Assembly: GCA_002343445.1 (NCBI GenBank)
Contig: DDSP01000049.1
Location: 1-64,000 of the forward strand
Direction: 5' to 3'
From: Chthonomonas sp. UBA2387
Lineage (GTDB): Bacteria > Armatimonadota > Fimbriimonadia > Fimbriimonadales > Fimbriimonadaceae
DNA: 64,000 bases
Made by a program: the position numbers and the translations under genes
Shown here: one piece after another, positions 50,993 through 60,676 of the stretch
Numbering within the stretch: position 1 is the first letter of the stretch
Layout of the letters: each line of letters begins with the position of its first letter
Notes under the pieces: generated by a model
Seen by the model: only the letters and a program-made list of their open reading frames with translations
What the model was told of the DNA's origin: nothing
The model's database searches: none

Positions 50993-52573
50993 TTACTTCA
51001 TTTCGATGGAGAAGGTCTTGCTGACCTTGGCCCCATCTTCAAAGGCGAGCGCCTTGACCGTGAGGCCGTCGCCCCACTTCTTCTCGCCCATCGCCTTGCG
51101 CAGGTCGTCCACGGAACCGATCTTCGTCCCGTCGATGCTCTCGATCACATCGCCGACCTTCAGACCGTTGGCCTCGGCGATCGAGCCCGACTCGACGACC
51201 TTGACCACGACGCCCTTGGCATCGGCGGGGATGTTGAACTGCTTGCGCAGGCTGTCGCTCAGGTTCTCGGCGGTGACGCCCAGTCGGGGACGACCCTCGC
51301 GAAGCGGCGGAACGAAGTCGTCGCCACGCTCCGGCGTGTTGAACCTCTCCAAGAACTTGCGCATCTCGTCCGGAGTCCCGAACTGGAACGGCTGACCGTT
51401 GCGCTGCGTCTGCGGGGCTTGAGCCTCGGGCTGGCCAAGCGGTTGGCTCTTGCCGAGCGAGACTTGGAACGTCTTTCGCTGGCCATCGCGAACGACCTCG
51501 ATGGGCACCTTGTTGCCCGCCGAGTACTTCAGCATCGCGTTGCGCAGGTCTTGCTCCGCGTTCACGGTCAGGTCGCCGATCCGTACGACGACGTCGCCCT
51601 TGCGGATGCCCGCCTCGTAGGCGGGGCCCTCGTTGGGGACTTCCTCAAGAATCGCGCCGCCGTTCAGCTTCAGCTCTTCCTTCTGGTACGGCTTCAGGCT
51701 CTGCGGGAACACGCCGAGGTAGGCCCGGTCGAGCTTGCCCTTCTCGATGAGGATGTCGGCGATGAGCGCGGCTTGATTCGACGGAATGGCGAAGCCGATG
51801 CCCGTGCTGCCGCCCCCGAAGTTGGCGACGATGGTCGAGTTGATGCCGATGACTTCGCCTTCGATGTTGACCAGCGGTCCACCCGAGTTGCCCTGATTGA
51901 TGGGCGCGTCGGTCTGGATCAGGTCGGAGTAGCCTCGCTGATCGCGCATCGTGGGGTCGCCGGCAACGCTGTTGCGGCCGAGGGCGCTGACGTGGCCCAC
52001 GGTCACCGAGTGCTCCAAGCCGAACGGCGAACCGACGGCGATGGCGAACTGGCCGACGCGGACGGCGCTGCTGTTGGCGAACTTGGCGGCCGGAAGGTTG
52101 GTGGCGTCCACCTTGATCACGGCGATGTCGGCTTGGCGGTCGTTCGAGCCGATCACCTTGCCCTTGTACTGCTTGCCGTTGGTGAGCGTCACCGTGACTT
52201 CCTTCTGCCCCGAGACGACGTGGTCGTTCGTGAGGATGTACCCGTCGGCGCGGTAGATGACGCCGGAGCCTTCGGGAGCGGCTCGCATGAACCGTCCGCT
52301 CGACTCGTCGCGGCTGATCCCGCCATCGGCGCGGATGTGGACGACCGAGGGGTTGACGGTGTCCGCGATGCTGGCGAACGACTCGTCGAGCTCGCGGAGA
52401 AGGCTGATGTTCTCCTTGGTCAGCTCGCGGGCCGGCATGGTCACCACTGGGCCGGAGCTGAAGTTGAGCGCCGGCCGTCCCGAATCGGTGCGCAGGGCGG
52501 CCGCAATGGAAAGAGCGCCGACGGCGATGCCTGCGGCGATCCAAACGGCTGGCTTCGTGAATACGGATTTCAT
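50993..52573 (-). CDS. Do/DegQ-type periplasmic serine protease (trypsin plus two PDZ)
   Basis: The 526-residue protein has a signal anchor (AVWIAAGIAVGALSIAAA), a trypsin-like domain with the triad His118 (NDHVV), Asp149 (ADIAVI) and Ser230 (QGNSGGPL), and two PDZ domains (about residues 280-375 and 440-520) joined by a Gln/Pro-rich linker. It degrades or refolds misfolded envelope proteins. It is last in an operon with an ECF sigma factor, its anti-sigma and an RseB-like protein, the same functional order as algU-mucA-mucB-mucD. A terminator follows. Confidence 0.95.
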   Translation of the reverse strand: MKSVFTKPAVWIAAGIAVGALSIAAALRTDSGRPALNFSSGPVVTMPARELTKENISLLRELDESFASIADTVNPSVVHIRADGGISRDESSGRFMRAAPEGSGVIYRADGYILTNDHVVSGQKEVTVTLTNGKQYKGKVIGSNDRQADIAVIKVDATNLPAAKFANSSAVRVGQFAIAVGSPFGLEHSVTVGHVSALGRNSVAGDPTMRDQRGYSDLIQTDAPINQGNSGGPLVNIEGEVIGINSTIVANFGGGSTGIGFAIPSNQAALIADILIEKGKLDRAYLGVFPQSLKPYQKEELKLNGGAILEEVPNEGPAYEAGIRKGDVVVRIGDLTVNAEQDLRNAMLKYSAGNKVPIEVVRDGQRKTFQVSLGKSQPLGQPEAQAPQTQRNGQPFQFGTPDEMRKFLERFNTPERGDDFVPPLREGRPRLGVTAENLSDSLRKQFNIPADAKGVVVKVVESGSIAEANGLKVGDVIESIDGTKIGSVDDLRKAMGEKKWGDGLTVKALAFEDGAKVSKTFSIEMK

Positions 52574-52609
52574 GGCTGTCTTCTTTCGAGCTTGCGCTTG
52601 AAGCGGCGG

Positions 52610-53722
52610 TTAGTGGCCGCCACCGGTGAGATCGAACTGGATCGTCACTTCGATTGGACGAATGACGGGGCCGTTCGGCAACACTCCGGCGGCCTTGGCT
52701 GCCGCGTATGCATTAGCCAACGCCGTTGGTTCGATTTTCGGTTCCCGATGGAGGAAAGAGTCCCAGGCCTTGGCCGAGAACGCCTGCAACAGCCGCTCCT
52801 TGGCCGCCGTGGGAACGTCGCCGATCACGCGAACCATCATGCCGTCCACCTGTCGCTCGAGCGAGCCCGGCGTGTTGAGCACGTTGACCCGCTCCTTGGG
52901 GTCCCACAGGTAGATGGTGCCCGTGGTCAGGCCATCGGTGATGCGCAACGCGACCAGGTTCTGGCCTTTCTCGCGGATGATGTCCACGCCCTCGATCTGG
53001 AATCCCAGCGCCAGCCGCGAAGGGATATGGGGCTGGAAGTCCACCTTGTTCCCGACTTGCGCGGCCGTGGTGCGCATCGGCACGCCGACCGGCTCCGGCT
53101 TGATGCTCTCGGGAAGAGCGCGGAAGGCGACACGGGAGACCTCTTCGGGATACTCCACGCTGCGCGTGTCCATGACGCGGGCCACTTGCCCGGCCCGGTC
53201 GACCGTCTCGATGCGCAGGATGACCGGCGTTTCGCGGTCGATGAAATAGTGGCGCGTGGGCAGTTCGCGGTTCTTGGGTTTGGCGACCACGAGGCGGATG
53301 CGGCGGCCGGCCACGGTCTGGTCGGTGCGTTCTTCGACAAAGGCGTAATTGCGTTGAGCGATCGCCAACCGGTAATCGGTGTCCGGTTGGTGGGCGCGCG
53401 GCGATTCCTGATGCCACACCTTCTTCTGGTCGGGGCAATAGCTCTTGAGCACCTTGCCGTCGTCCATCGTCTTCAAGCCCTGCATGCTCAAGGGCTGGAC
53501 GACCGTGGTGAGCACCTCGCCCGAGCGGGCTTGCAGAACGCTCACCGAGAGCGTCCCGTTCTCGTACGTGTCGGACGTGTAGACGACGATCTTGCGCGCG
53601 TTGACGCGGTAGGTGGCGTCGAGGGCGCGCCGCAACAGGTTCAGAGCGTCGTCGCCAGCGGCAGCGACGGCGGTGAGGCCCACGGACAGGCCAAGGCACG
53701 CGATTCGAAACCAGGTCTTCAT
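52610..53722 (-). CDS. RseB/MucB-like periplasmic regulator
   Basis: A 370-residue exported protein (signal FRIACLGLSVGLTAVAAAG). The LolA/RseB-type strand pattern runs through LNLLRRALDATYRVNARKIV and DTYENGTLSVSVLQ to KVWHQESPRAH, and HYFIDRETPVILRIETVD is the RseB repeat. In other bacteria RseB binds the anti-sigma factor and lipids, and blocks its cleavage until envelope stress arises. Gene order here supports that role. Sequence identity is low, so the call rests partly on context. ATG 53722 lies 5 bases after the anti-sigma stop. Confidence 0.8.
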   Translation of the reverse strand: MKTWFRIACLGLSVGLTAVAAAGDDALNLLRRALDATYRVNARKIVVYTSDTYENGTLSVSVLQARSGEVLTTVVQPLSMQGLKTMDDGKVLKSYCPDQKKVWHQESPRAHQPDTDYRLAIAQRNYAFVEERTDQTVAGRRIRLVVAKPKNRELPTRHYFIDRETPVILRIETVDRAGQVARVMDTRSVEYPEEVSRVAFRALPESIKPEPVGVPMRTTAAQVGNKVDFQPHIPSRLALGFQIEGVDIIREKGQNLVALRITDGLTTGTIYLWDPKERVNVLNTPGSLERQVDGMMVRVIGDVPTAAKERLLQAFSAKAWDSFLHREPKIEPTALANAYAAAKAAGVLPNGPVIRPIEVTIQFDLTGGGH

Positions 53723-53727
53723 AGCGG

Positions 53728-54174
53728 TCAGCGGCTCACAGGAACGACCATCGGCGCTCCGGCAAACGGATCGCCGCCCACAGCGTAGGCGCGATCTTGC
53801 CGCAGGTCGATCGTCGGCTCGATCCGGTCCACGGTCTGCATGGGATCGGCGGTCGTTCGATAGACCGTGGCGATGGCGTAGCCGGCTGCGATCGCGGCGA
53901 CTCCGCCGGCAAGGACGGTCCACCGGACTTGCAGTCTGGGGTGAACCACGTGATCGCTCGCCCGAACCGAGGCCATGATCTTCTCGGCCATGAACTCGGA
54001 AGGCTCGGGAGGCGGCATTTCGGAGAGCAGCCGCTTGAGTCGGGCCATCTCTTCGAGTTCGTGGCCGCAGTTGCGGCAGGAGTATGCGTGCGATCGGACT
54101 TCCATCATTTCCACCCCGGTGAGTTCCTCGTCCACATAGGCGGACATCATCGTTCGGATCTTGCGGCAGCTCAC
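53728..54174 (-). CDS. Zinc-finger anti-sigma factor
   Basis: The 148-residue protein has an N-terminal anti-sigma domain with the zinc motif HAYSCRNC (H-x3-C-x2-C, plus Cys3), one membrane helix (VLAGGVAAIAAGYAIATVY) and a short periplasmic tail. It would hold the ECF sigma factor at the membrane. It overlaps the sigma gene by ATGA. Confidence 0.9.
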   Translation of the reverse strand: MSCRKIRTMMSAYVDEELTGVEMMEVRSHAYSCRNCGHELEEMARLKRLLSEMPPPEPSEFMAEKIMASVRASDHVVHPRLQVRWTVLAGGVAAIAAGYAIATVYRTTADPMQTVDRIEPTIDLRQDRAYAVGGDPFAGAPMVVPVSR

Positions 54175-54830
54175 GACATCATCTCCGCGTACTTGTTGGG
54201 GTTCTTCTTCACGAGGTACTCGCGCAAGCGCTGGCGGCCACGATGGATGCGGGATCGAACGGTGCCGATGGACGTCTGCATGATCTCGGAGATTTCTTCG
54301 TAAGCGAGCCCCTCGACGTCGGCAAGGAGCACGGCCAATCGGAACTCCACGGGCAGAGAAAGCAATCCGGCCTGGACCGTGTCGTCCAGCGCGTTGCGCA
54401 TCAGTGCGTATTCCGGCGACGCCTCGGGGTCGGCGAAATCGAACCCGGCGGGCGCCTCGTGGGTGCTTTGGCTGAAGCTGAGCATGCGGAGTCGGTTCTT
54501 CTTACGCACGCTGTCGATGTACGCGTTCGTCATGATTCGGTACAGCCAGCTCGCGAACGGCAGAGAGCGGTCGTAGCGGTCGAAAAACCGATACGCGCGC
54601 ACATAGGCCTCCTGAAGGAGGTCTTCGGCCTCGCTGCAGTTGCCGGTCATGCGGCAAGCGAGCCCGAAAGCCTGCTTGTGCGACTCCTTGAAGAGCTTCT
54701 CGAACAGGGCGATGTCCCTCTCCGAGATTGCGGTTTTCTGTCTGACGATGGCTCCGATCATGGTTGCCAATTCCACCCGGTCCCCGGTTCCTATGGATTC
54801 CGTACCAGTGTTACGCGAATGCGCTGACAT
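54171..54830 (-). CDS. ECF RNA polymerase sigma factor (RpoE-like)
   Basis: The 219-residue protein has region 2 (DLLQEAYVRAYRFFDRYDRS, then FASWLYRIMTNAYIDSVRKK) and region 4 (LPVEFRLAVLLADVEGLAYE, EISEIMQTSIGTVRSRIHRG). The extended N-terminus before residue 35 is unusual and may be an overcalled start: a later Met at about residue 24 (MIGAIVRQ) is an alternative. It leads the operon of anti-sigma, RseB-like and protease genes and so probably controls envelope stress and itself. Confidence 0.94.
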   Translation of the reverse strand: MSAHSRNTGTESIGTGDRVELATMIGAIVRQKTAISERDIALFEKLFKESHKQAFGLACRMTGNCSEAEDLLQEAYVRAYRFFDRYDRSLPFASWLYRIMTNAYIDSVRKKNRLRMLSFSQSTHEAPAGFDFADPEASPEYALMRNALDDTVQAGLLSLPVEFRLAVLLADVEGLAYEEISEIMQTSIGTVRSRIHRGRQRLREYLVKKNPNKYAEMMS

Positions 54831-54899
54831 TATGTTCCCGGTTCCGTGTTTCTGGGGAAAACGGGTCCATGGGCCCGTCCGACGGGACGGACCAAGCCC

Positions 54900-55445
54900 T
54901 CACGATTTACCTTGGAGCCACTCGCCCCACTCATCGCTCGAACCCTTGCCGACCCACTCGGTCTCGATCCCCTTGGCCATGAGGAGTTCGGAGAGCTGAC
55001 CCACGTGGCCTTGCAGATGCCGCAGGTTCATTAGGACGTGGGACAGCTTGCCGAAGTCCCGATACCACCGGTAGCCGGAGTCGCGATCGAAGTCGAGACC
55101 GTTGATCGTCGGCTCGACGATGCTGGTCAGGTAAGCGACGAAGGCAAGTGTCTCGCCGCGAGTCAGCGGCTCGGCATCCACGGGTAGCTCGTAGGGCTCC
55201 AAATTGGCTGGGTCGGGCCAGAGGTCCTCGTGCTTGCCGGATGGACGATTGGGCCAGGGCTTGTAGGCCGCCTCGTCCTGCACCAGATAGACATGGGTGA
55301 AAAACGCGGCGTGGAACGCGATCCGCCACATTTCCCGTTGTGGTGCTCCCATCAACCAAAGGTCTTCCGGGCACTTCTCGACACAGTCCGCCAGCATGGC
55401 CAATCCGGCCCGGAACTGCTCGACCAATGCTGGGCGGATGTCCAT
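54900..55445 (-). CDS. DinB-superfamily protein
   Basis: A 181-residue four-helix protein. The metal-binding histidines of the DinB/YfiT fold appear as RIAFHAAFFTHVYL and NLRHLQGHVGQLSELL. Family members include thiol-S-transferases and enzymes with unknown roles. ATG 55445 is chosen; the upstream open part is not conserved. It lies alone between the sigma gene and the TlpA-like gene. Confidence 0.85.
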   Translation of the reverse strand: MDIRPALVEQFRAGLAMLADCVEKCPEDLWLMGAPQREMWRIAFHAAFFTHVYLVQDEAAYKPWPNRPSGKHEDLWPDPANLEPYELPVDAEPLTRGETLAFVAYLTSIVEPTINGLDFDRDSGYRWYRDFGKLSHVLMNLRHLQGHVGQLSELLMAKGIETEWVGKGSSDEWGEWLQGKS

Positions 55446-55508
55446 TCTGTTGGGGCAATCTTGGGGCGAGGCTCGGCTGGCCCCGCCCCTCACAGGGTTC
55501 GGAGCAGG

Positions 55509-56798
55509 CTAACCCAGCAGCTTCTCGATTTCCTCGCGGAACTTCTTGAACGTCGCCGGGCTATAGCCGATCTTCACCGAGTGAACCGTACCGTCGCGGC
55601 CGATCACGGTCACGTGGGGGATGCCGGTCACACCGTAGGCGTCGAAGTTCGACCGCTCGCCGTACACGACCGGCCACGGCAATTGGTGGTCGGCGATGAA
55701 GTCCTTCATCTTGGCGTACTCGGCGTCCTTCTCCAAGTTCCGCTCGGTCTTGTAATAGCCGTAGTACGTGGTGAACCCGACGATCTCGAGGCCCTTGGGC
55801 TTCAGGTCGGCGTACATCTGCTTCATGTCCGGGAACGAGTTGATGCACGGGCCGCACCAGTGGGCGAAGAAGTCGAGCAGGACGACCTTGCCCTTCAGGC
55901 TCTCCAGCCCTTCGAACTTGCCATAGCCGCGCTCCACGGTCAGGGCCGGGGCTGCCGCGCCCACCATGCTCATGCGCGTCAGACTGCCCTTCGCGCGGCG
56001 ATAGGTGGCGTCGGCGGGGTCGGTCTTGGCCACAAAGGCCTCCAGGATCGCCTTGCCTTCGGCACTCCTTCCGGCATCGGACAACAGTTCGGCGCGCCGT
56101 TCGGCGATGGCGAATTCAAGGCTGCCGCGTTGCGTCTTGGCCGTGGCCAAGTATTGGGCCTTCAGCTTCTCGGCGTCGCCGTCGGGAGTCCGCTTGAGCT
56201 GCGCTTCCACCATGCGCTTGGCGAACGCCTCGGGGTCTTCGTACTTCATGTTCCGCTCGGCGCTGGCGAGCATCTTGAGCGCTTCGTCCACCGACATCTG
56301 CTTGGCCACCGTCTCGGTGAACTCGTAGACCACGGAACTCAGGAACTGCTGGCTCGCCATGGGCGTGGGCGGCTCGACCGTCGGCACCATCATCGTAAGC
56401 ATGTGACCCTCTTCGAGCGCGTTGCACGAGTTGAGCATCAGCATCTTCGCGTCGAAGGTCTTCTGCGGGTCGGGGTTGGTGGTAAGGAACTTGGCGCACA
56501 GGTCGCAGGTCTCCTTGTGCTTGCCCGCCATGCTGAACACCTCGGCCCACGCGTAGGCGTCCTTGGCCGGGATGGTGGCGGGGTCCATGCCCGCGATCGC
56601 CGCAAGAGCCTTCTCTTGGATGAGCTTGTTCAGCGCGTCCACGTCGAGCGAACCCGACGCCCGAGCGTCGTTGACGGCCTTGGTGCGGGCCGCTTGGATC
56701 TCCTTGAGCACCTGTTGCGGGTCGGTTTGGGCCCACGCCGCGCAAGCGACGGTCGCCATCAAGGCCAGAGAAAGCAGAGATCGGGTCCAGTTCTTCAT
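55509..56798 (-). CDS. TlpA-like exported thioredoxin with long helical N-terminal region
   Basis: The 429-residue protein has a signal peptide (TRSLLSLALMATVACAAWAQ), a TPR-like helical region (residues about 25-270) and a C-terminal TlpA/ResA-type thioredoxin domain with WCGPC, TTYYGYYKTERNLEKD and GVTGIPHVTVIGRDG (cis-Pro). Such proteins reduce or shuffle disulfides outside the cell membrane. TATGAT (56828-56823) and a 24-base leader with TGGAG give a leadered promoter. Substrate unknown. Confidence 0.9.
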   Translation of the reverse strand: MKNWTRSLLSLALMATVACAAWAQTDPQQVLKEIQAARTKAVNDARASGSLDVDALNKLIQEKALAAIAGMDPATIPAKDAYAWAEVFSMAGKHKETCDLCAKFLTTNPDPQKTFDAKMLMLNSCNALEEGHMLTMMVPTVEPPTPMASQQFLSSVVYEFTETVAKQMSVDEALKMLASAERNMKYEDPEAFAKRMVEAQLKRTPDGDAEKLKAQYLATAKTQRGSLEFAIAERRAELLSDAGRSAEGKAILEAFVAKTDPADATYRRAKGSLTRMSMVGAAAPALTVERGYGKFEGLESLKGKVVLLDFFAHWCGPCINSFPDMKQMYADLKPKGLEIVGFTTYYGYYKTERNLEKDAEYAKMKDFIADHQLPWPVVYGERSNFDAYGVTGIPHVTVIGRDGTVHSVKIGYSPATFKKFREEIEKLLG

Positions 56799-56888
56799 GA
56801 AGTCGGCTCCAGAGTTGCGACCATCATAACACGGATCGAAGGTCCGTGGTTCGCCAAGCTGGTCGCAGGGCTCGGGTAACTTCGGCGC

Positions 56889-57647
56889 GTGCCTCCTCCT
56901 CTTTCGATCCAGCTTTACACTCTCCGCAACGAGATGGCCAACGGCAACCATCTCCCCATCCTGCAAAAGCTCGCCGACATCGGTTACAAGGGCGTGGAGG
57001 GCTACGGCTACGGCATGACGCCCGCCGAGTTCCGCAAGGTCGTCGAAGACATGGGCATGGTCGTCTCCTCCTACTTCGGCCCCACGCCGACCCCGGAGAC
57101 CGTCCAGGAGTTCATCGACACCGCTGGCGAACTCGGCACAAACCTGACCGTCTCGGGCTTTTGGATTCCCGAATTCGAGACCGTGGACGCCATCCGCGCC
57201 ACCGCGGACCGGCTGAACGCCGTTCTGCCGACGTTGCACGCCGCGGGCCTGACGTTCGCCCTGCACAACCACTGGATGGAGTTCGAGCAGCGCGAAGGCC
57301 GCCTGGCCATCGAGCACCTCCTGGAGTTCTGCCCGGCCCTCGAACTCGAACTGGACGTCTACTGGTGTTCCGCGTTCGGCGCAAACGATCCCGCCGAGAT
57401 GATGGCCCGATTCGCCGACAAGGTCCCGCTGATGCACATGAAGGACGGCCCGTTCGTCAAGGGCGAGCCCCACGTGGCCGTCGGCTCGGGCAAGCTCGAT
57501 GTAGGCGCGGTGATGAAAGCGCGCAATCGAGACGTGCTGAGGTGGGTCGTGGTCGAACTCGACGAGTGCGCCACCGACATGGTCCAGGCCGTCGAAGACA
57601 GCTACCGCTACTTGGTCGGTAACGGCTACACGGGCGGCAACCGCTGA
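56889..57647 (+). CDS. Sugar phosphate isomerase/epimerase (AP endonuclease-2 fold)
   Basis: A 252-residue TIM-barrel protein of the xylose-isomerase-like family: SIQLYTLRNEMANGNHLPIL, ALHNHWMEFEQREG, LELDVYWCSAFGA and MHMKDGPFVKGE hold the metal and substrate residues (His, Glu, Asp, His, Asp). Substrate is not known. GTG 56889 follows TAACTT (56877-56882) by 6 bases. It is probably co-transcribed with the GH38 gene 33 bases downstream. Confidence 0.88.
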   Translation: MPPPLSIQLYTLRNEMANGNHLPILQKLADIGYKGVEGYGYGMTPAEFRKVVEDMGMVVSSYFGPTPTPETVQEFIDTAGELGTNLTVSGFWIPEFETVDAIRATADRLNAVLPTLHAAGLTFALHNHWMEFEQREGRLAIEHLLEFCPALELELDVYWCSAFGANDPAEMMARFADKVPLMHMKDGPFVKGEPHVAVGSGKLDVGAVMKARNRDVLRWVVVELDECATDMVQAVEDSYRYLVGNGYTGGNR

Positions 57648-57680
57648 AGGAATCCGAGCCTCGGGTGCGAACCTGAACGT

Positions 57681-60602
57681 GTGGATCCCCTGATCGCCCC
57701 GCGCGTGTTGCGCGCTGTCTCGGATGCGCCCGCCCTCGAAGCCAAACGCCTGCTCAGGCGTCTGCGATGCCAGTTGGCGTGCGCCGAAGGCTTGGTTCCT
57801 CTGTTGGACGATCGGGGCGAAGGTCGCCGGCTACTGGAAGAAGCCAAGGGCTTGGCGAACGGGTTCGACGGCGGCCTTGGCGAACTGGCCGACCTGGTGA
57901 CCCGCGTGGAGAGGGTGCTGGCCCCGCTCGGCGAGGCGGCGAAGCGCTACACCGTGATTTGCGTAGGGCATGGCCACATCGACATGAACTGGATGTGGTC
58001 GTGGCAGGAGACCGTCTCCGCGACGCACGACACGTTCGCGTCGGTGCTCTCGTTCATGGACCAGGTCCCCGAGTTCACCTACAGCCAGAGCCAGGCCAGC
58101 GTCTACGCCCTGATGGAGCGCTACCACCCCACGATGTTCGAGGCCATCCGGCAACGCGTTCGCGAGGGGCGCTGGGAGATCACTGCCTGCCACTGGGTGG
58201 AAGGCGACAAGAATCTCGCCAGCGGCGAGTCGCTGGCCCACCACATGCTCTACACCCGAAAGTACTTCCAAGAGCGGTTCGGTCTGGGCCCCGAAGACCT
58301 CCCCGTGGACTGGGAGCCCGACACCTTTGGCCATGCCGACAGCATCCCGAACGTGTTGGCGCAGGGCGGCGCGAAGTACTACTACTCGTGCCGCACCGGA
58401 GGCGGGCACGGCCACTTGCGGACGGGCGAGCCTCGCCCCCCTGTGTTCTGGTGGCAGGGGACGGATGGCTCTCGGGTGCTGGTCCACCACGAAACCACTT
58501 GGTACAACAGCGACGTCAACATCGGCGACGACGTCTCGGCCCCGCTGTTCGCGTTCGCCTCGGCCACGGGCCTGAGCACTTGGCTGAACGTGTATGGAGT
58601 GGGCAACCACGGGGGCGGCCCGACGCGCGCCGAAATCGAGCGCTACATCGAGATGCGCGACTGGCCCATCTACCCGAACGTGCGGTTCGGAACCTCCAAG
58701 GAGTACTTCGAAGCGATCGAGGCGCAGATTGCCTCGGGGGTCGAGGTGCCGACGGTCCAAGGCGAACTGAACTACGAGTTCACGGGCTGCTACACGTCGC
58801 AAAGCGCGATCAAGCGGGCCAACCGCTTCGGAGAGAACTTCATGGTCGAAGCGCAAACCCTGACCGCTTTGGCGCACCGAACCAAGGGCGGCCCCCATCG
58901 CGGCGACCTGCTGCGCGAAGGGTGGCTGAACGTGCTCTTCAACCAGTTCCACGACATCCTTCCGGGCTCGGGCATCGCGGCTACGCGGGAGCACGCTATG
59001 GGCCTCTATCAAGAAACGGCGGCGATCGCGGGCTCGGCCAAGCGCGAAGCGACCAAGACCCTGGCTTCGCGAGTGAACACGGCGCGGCTGTTGCCCGATA
59101 CGCCCGAGGGTCGCGCAGAACGCGCCGCGATCGTCAACACGCCGTTTGTGGCCGGAGCGGGTATGGGCGCGCGCGAGACGGGCTTTTCGAACGCCTCGGG
59201 CGGAGGCAAGCGCTTCAGGCCGTACGTCGTCTTCAACCCCTGTGCCTGGACGCGGTCCGAGCCCGTGACGGTCCACCTCTACGACACCGACTTCGACCCG
59301 TCGCTGATCGTCGCCCGGGACGAAGAGGGCGTCGAGCATCCCACAATGTTCCTCGGTCGCGAACACGATTGGGGACACGACAAGCTCACCGTGCTCTTCC
59401 TGGCCGCCGACGTGCCGCCGATGGGCTACAAGACCTTCCTGCTGTGCGAAGGGAAGGCCGCTCCTGTCGCCGAACCCGTGGTGCGCCTCGACGACGTCAC
59501 CGTGCAAACGCCTCACTTGCGAGTCCAGTTCAACCGAGCCTACGGGTCGGTGGCCCTGATCGAAACCGCCGAAGGCATGCTCGGCAACGGGGGGTTCATG
59601 CCCGCGATCGGGCTCGTCGCCCATACCGAAGCGCCACGCGGGATGACGGCATGGGTGTTGGGCGACCGGCTCGGGCCCGACGACGAGCCCATCGCCGAGA
59701 GCTTCCACATCGCGGCGGGACCCCGAAACCAGGGCACCTCGGCTCCCCTGGGCACGCCGCAGGTCGCTGCACTGGCCGAGGCCCGCTTGCGCTTGCCCGG
59801 CGGATCGAGCACGATGCGGACGCGGACGTGGGTCCACGGCTTGGGACGACGGCTGGACGGCGAGATCGAGATGGACTGGCGCGAGATCGGCGACCAAGAG
59901 CGGGGCATTCCCGGCCTGTCGCTGGCGATCCACGCCGACGTCAACGACCTCGACCCCGAGAGCGAGGCCGTCTACGAAACGCCCTACGGCGTGATCGAGC
60001 GGGCCATGCCCGACGACCACGAGTACCCGCAAGACGTCCCCTCGCTCCGGTTCGCCACGTTCCGAGCCGGGCGGCTTTGGGTGACGCTGGTTCAGGATTC
60101 GAAGTACGGCCACCGACGGACGAGCGGCGATCTGCGGCTGCGGCTGATGCGATCGTCGTTCGACCCCGATCACGCGCCCGAGGTCGGCATCTCGAAGGTC
60201 AGCTACTCGGTGTATCTGGACGAACACAAGCCAGACCATGCGGAACTCGTGCGGCGCGGCGCGGGCCACAACCATCCGTTCCTGGTGTTTCCGACCGATT
60301 TGCGCGAAGGCGACGAGCCAACCACGCGTTCGTTCGTGTCGGTTTCGGGCGAGAGCGTCGTGCTGGCGCACCTGAAGCTGGCCGAGGAAGGCGGGGGACT
60401 CCTGGTTCGATTGGTGAACTACGGTGATGAGCCCTCGTGCGCCACATTGGAGTTCGACCCCGCGGTGGTCGAAGGGTTGACGCGATTCGTGGCGACCGAC
60501 CTGATGGAGCGACCGACCGGAGACTTCCAGCCGATGTCGGGGAGCGGGCTTCGTGCCACGGTGCCGGGGCGTTCGTTCGTTTCGTTGCGGCTGGAACCCT
60601 AG
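57681..60602 (+). CDS. GH38 alpha-mannosidase
   Basis: The 973-residue protein has the zinc-binding HGHID (His97, Asp101) in VGHGHIDMNWMWSWQ, the nucleophile Asp214 in DWEPDTFGHADS, the middle helical domain (FNQFHDILPGSGIAATREHA) and beta-sandwich C-terminal domains. Single-domain length is normal. It removes alpha-linked mannose from glycans. GTG 57681 has a Shine-Dalgarno-like GAAGGA about 30 bases upstream; the link to the isomerase suggests mannose use. Confidence 0.93.
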   Translation: MDPLIAPRVLRAVSDAPALEAKRLLRRLRCQLACAEGLVPLLDDRGEGRRLLEEAKGLANGFDGGLGELADLVTRVERVLAPLGEAAKRYTVICVGHGHIDMNWMWSWQETVSATHDTFASVLSFMDQVPEFTYSQSQASVYALMERYHPTMFEAIRQRVREGRWEITACHWVEGDKNLASGESLAHHMLYTRKYFQERFGLGPEDLPVDWEPDTFGHADSIPNVLAQGGAKYYYSCRTGGGHGHLRTGEPRPPVFWWQGTDGSRVLVHHETTWYNSDVNIGDDVSAPLFAFASATGLSTWLNVYGVGNHGGGPTRAEIERYIEMRDWPIYPNVRFGTSKEYFEAIEAQIASGVEVPTVQGELNYEFTGCYTSQSAIKRANRFGENFMVEAQTLTALAHRTKGGPHRGDLLREGWLNVLFNQFHDILPGSGIAATREHAMGLYQETAAIAGSAKREATKTLASRVNTARLLPDTPEGRAERAAIVNTPFVAGAGMGARETGFSNASGGGKRFRPYVVFNPCAWTRSEPVTVHLYDTDFDPSLIVARDEEGVEHPTMFLGREHDWGHDKLTVLFLAADVPPMGYKTFLLCEGKAAPVAEPVVRLDDVTVQTPHLRVQFNRAYGSVALIETAEGMLGNGGFMPAIGLVAHTEAPRGMTAWVLGDRLGPDDEPIAESFHIAAGPRNQGTSAPLGTPQVAALAEARLRLPGGSSTMRTRTWVHGLGRRLDGEIEMDWREIGDQERGIPGLSLAIHADVNDLDPESEAVYETPYGVIERAMPDDHEYPQDVPSLRFATFRAGRLWVTLVQDSKYGHRRTSGDLRLRLMRSSFDPDHAPEVGISKVSYSVYLDEHKPDHAELVRRGAGHNHPFLVFPTDLREGDEPTTRSFVSVSGESVVLAHLKLAEEGGGLLVRLVNYGDEPSCATLEFDPAVVEGLTRFVATDLMERPTGDFQPMSGSGLRATVPGRSFVSLRLEP

Positions 60603-60676
60603 CGGCCAACAAACGGTTCGAACTGAGGTCGGGACGGTGTGTGACAACCATGGCTCCCCGCCCGTTTTCTATTCCT

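Noticed and set aside
57831..60647. A 938-codon minus-strand frame under the GH38 gene
   Set aside because: It is the antisense of the mannosidase, with Arg/His/Gln-rich composition and no motifs.
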